Both the position numbers and the translations under genes were made by a program. A stretch of 64,000 nt of DNA. Origin: Shewanella vesiculosa. GTDB lineage: Bacteria; Pseudomonadota; Gammaproteobacteria; Enterobacterales; Shewanellaceae. The stretch lies in NCBI RefSeq assembly GCF_021560015.1, contig NZ_CP073588.1, forward strand, positions 1 to 64,000. Direction: 5' to 3'. Below the pieces are notes generated by a model. The model saw nothing but the letters and a program-made list of their open reading frames with translations, did not search any database and was not told where the DNA came from. Positions 37,339 to 46,406 of the stretch are shown here, in pieces; position 1 is the stretch's first letter; the number at the start of each line of letters is the position of its first letter.

Positions 37339-40300
37339 ATGTTTAAGAAAATATTATGCGGTGTATTTATGGCTTTAGTTGTTACTTCTGGAGTAACAGT
37401 TGCTGACGATACTGAGCTTTATCTTATTGATTCAACAACTCGATCCGGAAAACGACCTCAAGTACTGTTTATTTTTGACAATTCTGGAAGTATGTCAACT
37501 GAAGATCAAAATGCAGTGAGTTCATACTGTTCCGCAGAGGCTAAGCTAGCTGGTAGTTGTCAATATGCTGAAGGTTTTGAAGGGTATTTAGCTGGCTACT
37601 CAGGTTATATTAGCGAGAAAGGGATTTATTGGAATGCTGGTGGCATTGATAACACCAGTAATATGCCAGTGCCAGACGTGCCAAAAGACTCTCGTCGCTT
37701 TTATGCAAATAATAACAACTGTAATAAGGCTGCGATCGCACTAAAAGAAAGAGGGCGCTATACTGGATATCTTCGCGAATTCAAATCGAGTGGTAAAACG
37801 GGGAAATGGTATCCGTTAGCCGATAATGAAGGTTTTAATACTGGACAGATAGTTGATTGCCATCAAGATATTTTGGAATCCGATGCCAAGAATCCAGGGC
37901 TGAAAAAACAAGGTGGCGGTACTACTACATTTGTTGATGGCTATCCGATAGATAATAAAAATATGTATACCGCCGGTTCAACTGAAGATGACAGGCAACA
38001 AAGCATTAGTAGTACAGATTTTGGTTCTGGGTCGCCAGTTACCCTTTATACATCTCACTACTTAGTATGGTATCAATGGGTTACACAAACTGAAGCGGGC
38101 CAAAATAGCGGTGGTACAGGAACAAGGCTAGAAGTCGCTAAAGATGCCTTAGAGACCGCATTGACAGGTTTAGCTATTCCTATCGATGCAGGGGTTGCCA
38201 TATTTAACTTGAACTACCCATTCGAGAATGAAATAGATGGTGGTCGAATCGTTTACGACATAGCAGAGATGACGACTACTAATCAAGACAGCCTGCTCTC
38301 CCTGATTAAAGATATGCCTGCGCAAACTAATACGCCGTTGTGTGAGACCTTGTTCGAAGCCCACCAGTATTTTAGTGGTGGTGCAGTGACCTTTGGTAAT
38401 AAAGACGCTAACCCTAATGGATGGTACAAAATCGATGGCTATGAGCCTAATACTCCCCCAAGTATATTAAGCTCTGGTAGCTACAGCACACCATTTAAAA
38501 AATGCCCCGATACCGCCTATATTATTTATATTACCGACGGGGCGCCTACATTAGATAGCGCTGCCGATGGTGCTATTGCATCATTGACTTCAGCTGCTAA
38601 AGAAAGTGGTAATTATGATGCATTTGACTTTACTAACAGCAGCGGTGATTCGCAAACTAGTTACCTGCCAGCCTTAGCTTCTTATATGTATAACAATGAT
38701 ATGGTCGTTGGAAACAAGGATGCAGGGGGGGTTGATAATAAACAGAATGTTCGTTTATTCACCATCGGCTTCTCCGACGGCGCCGATGCTGCAGCTGCTT
38801 TGCTGGAAGAGGCTGCATTTAGAGGTGGGAACCCAAGAGATCAGACCACTGGTATATCCAAAGGTTACTATGTTGCTAAAAATGGCCTCGACTTAGTACA
38901 GGCGATGGATGATGCCTTAAAATCTATTTTAGCCGTCGACTCGTCGTTTACCTCTCCGAGTATTGCAAGTAATAACTTTGATAAAACCCAAACCTACAAT
39001 TCAGCTTATTTTGCCATGTTTTTGCCAGGTAAGGGGCCGCGGTGGAGCGGCAATCTCAAAAAGCTTAAGGTGACATCTTCAGGGTCAATAGTTGCTCCTG
39101 GAGGTACGATTAAAGCCATCGATACTAATGGTAATATCGCCGCAAATATATGTACTTATTGGAATTCTTGTTCAGGTGCTAATGTTGATGGTAATAAGGT
39201 TACTTCAGGGGGAGTTCTTCCTGCACTTAGAACAGCATTGAAGAACAGAACCATATACACTAATAACAGTAGTAGTCTGTTGGATATTGAAGATGTTTCT
39301 TCTACGACTATGTATTCATTACTAGGAAGCCCCACTGCTGCCTCGCAGGAAACATCAGTAAGGGAACATTTAGATTGGCTTTATGGCGTCGATGTAGACG
39401 ATGACGATGGTGATGGTAGTGTGACTGATGCCAGAGAAGATGTTATGGGTGATCCGTTGCATTCTAAACCCTTAGCAATTAATTTTGGTGCATCTGCAAC
39501 CAGTTTAGATGTAAGAATCTTAGTGGGTACTAATCAAGGTTTAGTTCATATGTTTAAAGATTCTGATGCTGGTAGTGATGATTATTCGGTTGGTGAAGTG
39601 AAGGAGTCTTGGGCTTTTATTCCAGCAGAGTTAATTTCTAATTTACCAACTTTAAAGGATAACCTGCCTACCGGTGATCATAGTGTCTATGGAATGGACC
39701 TTTCTCCCATCGCTTATACTGAGACTGATTCAGATGGGAAAGTAAATAAAGCATGGATTTATTTAGGCATGCGGCGTGGGGGGATGTCTTACTATGCTCT
39801 CGATATTACAGACCCAAATGCTCCCAAATATAAGTGGAAAATTGATTCTAATACATCAGGATTAGAGGCGTTAGGTCAAACTTGGTCTGAGCCAATAGTT
39901 ACATTTATTCCTGGTGTCGATGGACCTGTCCTTATCATTGGTGGTGGTATGGCGTCGTCAGATGGTTCAGGAGAAGCTGTTTATATCGTGAATGCAGATA
40001 CCGGGGAGTATATTAGTAAGTTTACATCATCTGATATGAGCAGTGTGGTCAGTAAAGTTGCTGTGTTAGATAGTAATAATGATGGCCTCACTGACCGAAT
40101 TTATGCAACTGATATTGGCGGTAGTCTTTGGCGTATGGACTTACCGTCGAAAGATAAAGGCGATTGGTCTATTTTTAAATTTGCTTCAATTAGTACAGGT
40201 AGTGCGCCAGACAACAGAATGTTCTTTGCTGAACCTGCAGTAGCGCAAACACAATTTAACAATATTCATAGTGAATCTGGAAAACTGAGCTATCAAAGTA

Positions 40301-40913
40301 TCCCTTATGATGCGGTTACAGTTGGAACTGGAAACAGGACCAAGCCCGCTCAGATAAGGTTACCAATGACATGTTTTATGTATTCCAAGATAGAAATGTT
40401 GTGACTAAGACCTTTACGGGGACAGATGTCCCAACTGCTTTAGCACTAACAGATCTGTATGATGTTACCGCTTCAGCGCCTGTTACTGACAGCGATAACA
40501 TTGCTTTTGGTGAGAAGCGTGGCTGGTATTACTCCTTAACTATGCCAGGGGAGAAAAGCTTATCTTCACCGCTAATCTTTGATGGGAATGTGTACTTTAC
40601 ATCATTTATACCACCCACTAATGAAAATATTGATCTCGATGCTGGCATTTGCGGTTTCTCAGGCCAAGGACGCTTATATGTCTTTGGTTTACATCGTGGA
40701 ACAAGAAGTTATAGTGAGCTTTATTATGAAATAGGTGAGAGAGTTCCAGATACGCCGCAGATTGTAATTCCTGAGCCAGAATTGGGGACAGAATCTACCG
40801 CTTATATTATTGGTGTTGGTAAGGGTGAGTGCGAGAATGGCGAGTGTAAAGGGACCGTAGAGTTGGGGAGTGGTCTAACGACAAATAAAATTTATTACCA
40901 CATAGAAGAGTAG
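37339..40913 (+). CDS. pilY1: PilY1, type IV pilus tip adhesin, one frame break
   Basis: A large exported protein of about 1190 residues that caps the pilus and affects surface sensing. It has a signal peptide (FKKILCGVFMALVVTSGVTVA). An N-terminal von Willebrand A-like domain carries a MIDAS motif (FIFDNSGSMS) and YITDGAP. The C-terminal beta-propeller has the calcium loop DSNNDGLTDRIYATDIGGSL, as in PilY1 proteins. The first frame ends at 40404 and the adjacent frame continues through NDMFYVFQDRN; one missing base near 40349–40354 joins them. A second Asp-rich loop (DVDDDDGDGS) may bind calcium. Confidence 0.87.
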
Positions 40914-40918
40914 GATAA

Positions 40919-41314
40919 ATGAAGAAAGTATTTTTTGGCGGTTTTACTCTAATAGAGCTAATGATTACCGTTGCTATTGTAGCGATCTTGGCAAGTATAG
41001 CTTATCCATCATACATTGAGTATGTTACTCGAAGCGGCCGTTCTGAGGGAGTTTCTGCTGTGATGAGAGTCGCTAACTTGCAGGAACAATTTTATATGGA
41101 CAATCGTTCCTTTGCCGAAGATATGACCAAATTGGGGTTGTCTGAGCCTTTTTTAACCGAGAATGGTTACTATTCAGTTGATTCAGTCGGCACCACTTCA
41201 TATACCATTACGGCGACCGCAGCCGGTAGCCAAGCTTCGCGTGATACAAACTGTAAAAAAATAACGTTAACATCTATAGGCGTTAAAGGCCCTTCTGAGG
41301 AGTGCTGGAAATGA
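40919..41314 (+). CDS. pilE: PilE-type minor pilin
   Basis: A 131-residue prepilin. MKKVFFGG is the leader, with cleavage before FTLIELMITVAIVAILASIA; Glu5 is present. The globular part has the paired cysteines (DTNCKKI and EECWK) of the C-terminal D-loop and EQFYMDNRSFA, common to PilE. Five bases follow pilY1. Its stop overlaps the next gene (ATGA). Confidence 0.92.
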   Translation: MKKVFFGGFTLIELMITVAIVAILASIAYPSYIEYVTRSGRSEGVSAVMRVANLQEQFYMDNRSFAEDMTKLGLSEPFLTENGYYSVDSVGTTSYTITATAAGSQASRDTNCKKITLTSIGVKGPSEECWK

Positions 41315-41610
41315 TAAAATTATTAATAATGTGCCTGTTTATAGTTCCATTTGGGTTAGTCGCTAAAACAGACGACAGGCAAGATTATAAATGTCATATC
41401 ACTTCGTTGTCTGTAGGCGAAAGAGTTTTGTTCTATCGATGGAAAAACAAAGACGCTAAATTGAATGAAGCAAAATTATCAGGTAAGCAGTTTAAAGATA
41501 GTGGTTCAGGTAATAAATATTTTATAAAAGAAGTTAGTGAATGTTTACCTTTGGGTGAAACGTTTAAATTAGAGTCGGCACAAAAAATAGATAGCAAAAC
41601 TCTTCGCTAA
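41311..41610 (+). CDS. Small exported protein next to pilE, TapY2-like
   Basis: A 99-residue protein with a signal peptide (MIKLLIMCLFIVPFGLVA). ATG 41311 overlaps the pilE stop, so it is translationally coupled. YKCHITSLSVGERVLFYRW and VSECLPLGETFKL give two cysteines that may form a disulfide. Position and size fit the TapY2 family seen beside pilY1/pilE in Shewanella and Aeromonas; I assign this from memory of that family, not from a match I could compute. Confidence 0.65.
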   Translation: MIKLLIMCLFIVPFGLVAKTDDRQDYKCHITSLSVGERVLFYRWKNKDAKLNEAKLSGKQFKDSGSGNKYFIKEVSECLPLGETFKLESAQKIDSKTLR

Positions 41611-41626
41611 TGTTATAACCCTAACA

Positions 41627-41656
41627 AAATAGCTCTGAGAATATCAGAGCTATCTC
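41627..41656 (-). terminator. Terminator between the convergent pilin operons
   Basis: A perfect 10-bp stem ATAGCTCTGA/TCAGAGCTAT (41629–41638, 41644–41653). On the minus strand TTTTG follows; the T-run on the plus strand is poor. Confidence 0.7.
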
Positions 41657-41690
41657 AATAGTACAAACATAAATTTGATCGTTATTAAAT

Positions 41691-42183
41691 TTAGCAACTA
41701 CTGCCATCACTGCCATAGGAAACTCGCCCGCTACTACTAACTGATACGCTTTTAGATAAATCAGTCTTCCCACTAGGACAATAGATAATATCTCCAGCAG
41801 AGGATAAGCCATCGGCAGAAAACGTTATTATGTTAGAAGGTCCTTTGACTTTGTCACTATTGTTAAATTTATCGATAGCCCTTAGCTCTGTTGTGACGTT
41901 TTTGGCATCTACAATAAATACCCTTATACCTCCACTCCAATCTGCCGTTACATCACAAGTAGTAGCCGTTGCAAATGAGCATACATTAACAGTCGTGCCA
42001 TAGTTGATTGCTTGATTTCTTGCAAATACTAAAATGCCTTGAATTTTTTTGAATATTGTTATTTACGCGAGCATTTTCATAAAGGCTAGTTAACGAAGGA
42101 ACTCCAATTGCTAACAGTATTGCCGCAACGGCAACCGTCACCATCAATTCTACAAGTGTAAATCCAGATTGTATTTTTTTCAT
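41691..42183 (-). CDS. GspH/FimT-family minor pilin, one extra base
   Basis: A prepilin of about 163 residues: MKKIQSG then FTLVELMVTVAVAAILLAIG with Glu5. The frame breaks at a run of seven A on the minus strand (42050–42044). With six it continues NNIQKIQGILVFARNQAINY and GGIRVFIVDA, the GspH/FimT fold, to the TAA at 41693–41691. The C-terminal Cys pair (IIYCPSG, GSSC) is typical. It points towards pilE and ends at a shared terminator. Probably one of the two initiating minor pilins of the type IV pilus. Confidence 0.82.
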
Positions 42184-42312
42184 GCGAAAATCCTCTGCTA
42201 TATAAAGCTGAGTATAACTAAGCACCGCATGTTTTACAGTGTTTTATTGGTTATTTACTGTCTTAAATTCAATCTATTTATATTTGATTGTCCAGTGAAT
42301 GATTCGTAGGTT

Positions 42313-42347
42313 ACTTTTTACTTTTTACTTTTTACTTTTTACTTTTT
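42313..42347. repeat. Five tandem copies of a heptamer
   Basis: ACTTTTT repeated five times without error. On the minus strand the repeat begins in the last codons of the upstream GspH-type pilin (codons for KK and the TAA) and runs into its 3' flank. Confidence 0.95.
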
Positions 42348-42860
42348 ACATTCTATATTTTTCTGTTTTGATATCCTTACCCTACCGGCTTGATTAACAA
42401 TAACCGCTTTTGAATATTCACTATCAACCTTTCCAGGGCAATAAGTTAATGTGCCATTAGTGCCAGAAGCGAGTCCATCAGGTTGAAAGCGGATCGCCGG
42501 GCGGTTATATCTAATATAATCATTTTCATTAAACGGTGATGTCTGTTGGAGTAGTTGGTCATTCGCATCAAGTTGATTTTTTTCACCTTGGTCAATAAAA
42601 ACACTTAGCCCAAGACTCCAATCCTCAGAACACACGTTTTCAACTAAAGGGCAAATCGTTACCCTTGCGCCGTAACTTATGGCCATATTTCGGCCTAATT
42701 GAATAGTTTGTTGAATAACTTGAATATTACTTCTGGCTCTGATTTGTTCAATCAAGTCATTAAAAAGGGGGATAGCTATCAATGACATGATTGAAGCGAC
42801 TAGCGTGGTAATAATAACTTCAATCAAACTGAAGCCATTTTCATGAATAGAAAATCTCAT
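42339..42860 (-). CDS. Second GspH/FimT-family minor pilin
   Basis: A 173-residue prepilin. The leader is MRFSIHENG, then FSLIEVIITTLVASIMSLIA with Glu5. QTIQLGRNMAISYGARVTIC, WSLGLSVFID and AIRFQPDGLASGTNGTLTYC follow the GspH/FimT pattern. It precedes the other GspH-type gene on the same strand with about 155 bases between, and is similar in plan but not in detail, so it is an old paralogue. The stop codon lies within the heptamer repeat. Confidence 0.9.
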   Translation of the reverse strand: MRFSIHENGFSLIEVIITTLVASIMSLIAIPLFNDLIEQIRARSNIQVIQQTIQLGRNMAISYGARVTICPLVENVCSEDWSLGLSVFIDQGEKNQLDANDQLLQQTSPFNENDYIRYNRPAIRFQPDGLASGTNGTLTYCPGKVDSEYSKAVIVNQAGRVRISKQKNIECKK

Positions 42861-43239
42861 CGTTGTTCATCCTTAAACGTTGTCAGCTGCGTCCTGCAGC
42901 AAGATTAGATTAGTATAGAAAATGAACAGTGAATTTGCTGCGAAATATCTTTTCATAAATACGTAAAATAGCCGCGACAATTGGCAGCGCTTTCAAGTAA
43001 GATATTTGAATGACGTTAGCAAGCATATAAACTGTAATTAGGACATATGCTTAATCATCCTCTGCAAAGGATAAAAATAATTTTTAAGCAGTTTTTGCCA
43101 TGTATTAGCGTGCAAATACCTGTTGTAACACAAATGGTGAGTTTTATATTGCAGACGTGAAGCGATCTTTATATCGATTTATCTCATCTCTTATACCGAG
43201 TAGGGTTAATCAACAAATTAGCGATGACAGGAGTATTTA
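42861..43239. other. Divergent intergenic region, minor pilin and glnB
   Basis: About 380 AT-rich bases that must hold both promoters. No clear sigma-54 or other motif is called, and no coding frame is seen. Confidence 0.6.
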
Positions 43240-43602
<363 letters not shown>

Positions 43603-43656
43603 ACGTGTATATTTTTGTAGTTAAGTTGTTGGAATAAGGTATCTCTGAGGTAATGT

Positions 43657-44943
43657 ATGGTTCAGCGAATTGTTATCGTAGGTGGTGGGGCGGCAGGGTT
43701 AGCGTTGGCTTCAAAATTGGGACGAAAATTTGGTAAAAACCCGTTAGTTGATATTAGTTTAATAGATAAAAATACCGTTCACATTTGGAAGCCCAAATTG
43801 CACGAAGTGGCAGTTGGTGTCATTGATCAATCAATTGAAGGGCTACAGTATCGAGATCACGGTTTAAAGAACGGTTACCGGTATATTCGTGGCGCTATTG
43901 ATCAATGTGATCCTAACATCAAACAAATCCAGCTGGCTCCAGTGTACAACGATGAAGGTGAGATCATTATTGCTGCGCGCAATATTGAATATGATACGCT
44001 TGTTTTAGCATTGGGAGGCGTTTCAAATAGCTTTAATACACCAGGCGCTGAAAAACATTGTATTTTCTTAGACAGCTTAGATAGTGCTAATCTGTTTCAT
44101 CATAAGCTCATGGATGCACTATTACAGCTTAATGAAACCCAAGACCAGTTAGGTATAGGTATTGTAGGAGCTGGCGCCACAGGCGTTGAGCTTGCTGCTG
44201 AACTACATCATGTTATTGAATCTGTAAGAGAGTATGGCTACCAAAATATTTCTAAAGATCATTTAGACATAAACTTAATTGAGGCATCAAGCAAAATCCT
44301 CCCGCAATTACCAGAGCAAGTCAGTACAAGAGCACAAACTGTACTGTCAAAGTTAGGCGTTAAATTGCATTTAGGTGTGCAGGTTAAAGAAGTCACTAAA
44401 GAAGGTTTCGTTACAGCTACTGGCGAGACTATCAAAGCCAACATTAAAGTATGGGCAGCAGGCGTAAAAGGTCCGAAAGTTTTTGAACACTTTACTCAAC
44501 TTCCGGTCACTCCCCGTAATCAAATCGATGTAGATGATTGTATGCATGTTAAAGGCATTGATGATATTTACGCCTTAGGTGACTGTGCGCAACTTATTTT
44601 ACCATCAGGTAAACCTGTGCCACCAAGGGCCCAAGCGGCAGCCCAAATGGCCGATTGCCTTTATGCCAATATTTGCTTAAAGATGAAACAACAACCAGAA
44701 AAGCCTTTCGTGTATAAGGACTATGGTTCATTGGTTTCACTTAGTCGTTTTTCAGCAGTGGGTAATTTAATGGGCAGTCTACGTTCAGGAGACTTTTTTG
44801 TTGAAGGTCATATCGCGCGTTTGATGTATATTTCGCTTTATCAGCGTCATTTAGCCAGTTTATATGGCTGGTTCTCGGCCTCAGTATATCGTATTGCGCA
44901 AAAACTACTGCGCTGGCAACGTCCTAAACTTAAGTTGCATTAA
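43657..44943 (+). CDS. ndh: Type II NADH dehydrogenase
   Basis: A membrane-associated flavoprotein that passes electrons from NADH to quinone without pumping protons. The 428 residues contain the FAD-binding VIVGGGAAGLALASKLG at the N-terminus, the NAD-binding GIVGAGATGVELAAEL (about 168–183) and IYALGDCAQL. The C-terminus is rich in aromatic and basic residues and probably lies on the membrane (RLMYISLYQRHLASLYGWF). Seventy-seven bases separate it from glnB, across the glnB terminator. Confidence 0.95.
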   Translation: MVQRIVIVGGGAAGLALASKLGRKFGKNPLVDISLIDKNTVHIWKPKLHEVAVGVIDQSIEGLQYRDHGLKNGYRYIRGAIDQCDPNIKQIQLAPVYNDEGEIIIAARNIEYDTLVLALGGVSNSFNTPGAEKHCIFLDSLDSANLFHHKLMDALLQLNETQDQLGIGIVGAGATGVELAAELHHVIESVREYGYQNISKDHLDINLIEASSKILPQLPEQVSTRAQTVLSKLGVKLHLGVQVKEVTKEGFVTATGETIKANIKVWAAGVKGPKVFEHFTQLPVTPRNQIDVDDCMHVKGIDDIYALGDCAQLILPSGKPVPPRAQAAAQMADCLYANICLKMKQQPEKPFVYKDYGSLVSLSRFSAVGNLMGSLRSGDFFVEGHIARLMYISLYQRHLASLYGWFSASVYRIAQKLLRWQRPKLKLH

Positions 44944-44964
44944 ACGAGTTTATGTTGATAAACA

Positions 44965-44996
44965 CCAGAAAGCCTCTATTGATAGAGGCTTTCTGG
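44965..44996. terminator. Hairpin between ndh and nagR
   Basis: A perfect 14-bp stem CCAGAAAGCCTCTA/TAGAGGCTTTCTGG with a TTGA loop, between convergent genes and almost touching the nagR stop. T-runs are short, so it may act as a bidirectional end or an mRNA-stabilising hairpin. Confidence 0.7.
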
Positions 44997-44999
44997 TTG

Positions 45000-46013
45000 T
45001 TATGTAGGCGAGGTTGTTGAGTTACGAATAACCGGTGTTGGAGTAAAGCATCTGAACGTTTCAGTTGTTTGATTTTTGCGTTTATCAATTAACAGTTGCG
45101 TCGCAATTTGAGCAATTTCGATATTGGGTTGATGGACTGTGGTTAATTTAGGCCATGTTTGACGAGAGAATGGGCTATCTTCAAAACCGACAATAGATAG
45201 TTCTGTTGGAATATCGAGTCCAGCTAATCGCGCTGCGAATAATGCTCCAGCGGCAATCTCATCGTTACAGGCAACAATTGCAGTCGGCCGTTTAGCCATA
45301 GCAATGAGTTTATTTGCACCAGCTAAACCGGACTCGAATGAGTATTCCCCTTCAAGCACCCAATCAGTATTTAGAGTTAGAAAGTTGTTTTTTAACGCTT
45401 TCTTAAATCCAAGTAATCGCTCTTTTGTTGATTCATGTTGTAAATCACCACTAAGAAATGCAATGTGTTTATGGCCCAAATCAATAAGATGTTGAGTAAT
45501 TTCAACCGCACCTCTTTGGTCATTAACCAATACCGTCAATCCGTTACTATTGATGATCTTTTCACCAGCAATAATTTTAACGTAATTAGCACCTATCTGG
45601 TCTAAGGCTGCCAAAATATTAGGGTCTTCGGACATCGGTGGTGTAAGTACCAACCCTGCCAATCTAGCATGCTTAACCATAGTGGTCAGCTCATCACAAA
45701 TGGTCTCGGATTTTGCATTACATGGATGAATAAGTAATTCAAATCCTCTGTCTTTACAGGCAGATAAAATACCGTTTTGCATATCAATGACATAGTATGC
45801 ATTGGGGTTATCGTAAATAAAACCAATAACATACGAGCTAGTGCTCGCTAAATTTCTTGCTGCTAAATTCGGTTGGTAATTTAATGCTGTTATCGCTTGG
45901 TTTACTTTATCAATGGTGGCTTGTTTTACTGAGGGTTCTTTATTTGTCACCCGTGAAACAGTTTTTATCGATACGCCGGCATATTTTGCGACGTCGTTAA
46001 TCGTTACTTTCAT
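45000..46013 (-). CDS. nagR: NagR, LacI-family repressor of N-acetylglucosamine genes
   Basis: A 337-residue repressor. INDVAKYAGVSIKTVSRVTN is the LacI helix-turn-helix, NYQPNLAARNLAS holds the hinge, and the periplasmic-binding-like core has IGFIYDNPNAYYV, HIAFLSG and TAIVACNDEIAAGAL. It is divergent from the TonB receptor and next to nag genes, and four copies of a LacI-type dyad lie in the locus. I infer it binds these and responds to an N-acetylglucosamine phosphate, as shown for Shewanella NagR; the ligand is not visible in the sequence. Confidence 0.88.
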   Translation of the reverse strand: MKVTINDVAKYAGVSIKTVSRVTNKEPSVKQATIDKVNQAITALNYQPNLAARNLASTSSYVIGFIYDNPNAYYVIDMQNGILSACKDRGFELLIHPCNAKSETICDELTTMVKHARLAGLVLTPPMSEDPNILAALDQIGANYVKIIAGEKIINSNGLTVLVNDQRGAVEITQHLIDLGHKHIAFLSGDLQHESTKERLLGFKKALKNNFLTLNTDWVLEGEYSFESGLAGANKLIAMAKRPTAIVACNDEIAAGALFAARLAGLDIPTELSIVGFEDSPFSRQTWPKLTTVHQPNIEIAQIATQLLIDKRKNQTTETFRCFTPTPVIRNSTTSPT

Positions 46014-46406
46014 GTCAGAAATGACTCTTCATTCAGGCGAAACACCACTCAACAAGGCAAATTGCCGCAATATTAAATGGGTTATTTGTCTGCTAATAGT
46101 GCGAGTTTTTGTATAAATTGGCAATCCTCAATTTCATTTCTACTCATATTACGCCATTTATTACAATTAAAAATACATACTGTCTAAAATCACTTTCCTA
46201 TCTATATAAATGTTTTTTAATGATTTGTTATTTTTTTTAGGTTGTTTATCAAGCAAAAAAATTAATGAATTAGCAGGAACGGTTATTTTTTTGTGGCGTC
46301 ATTGTTAATTTTTGTGTAATGTTTGCTCCAGACATGACAGCGTTGTCATTCCTAGGGAATGGTTATGAACTCAAAAACGATAATAAAGTTATGGAAGGGG
46401 AAAAAG
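46014..46406. other. Divergent region between nagR and the TonB receptor
   Basis: About 390 bases, AT-rich, with the NagR dyad at its receptor end. An open frame that overlaps the nagR 5' end (45913–46116) is a shadow. Confidence 0.6.
46334..46349. promoter_or_regulatory. NagR operator before the TonB receptor
   Basis: ATGACAGCGTTGTCAT, a dyad with one mismatched pair, 57 bases before the receptor start. The same 16 bases occur at two other nag promoters. Confidence 0.85.

Noticed and set aside
42311..42348. CRISPR or phase-variation tract
   Set aside because: The unit is only seven bases with no spacers, and copy number does not alter the encoded protein.
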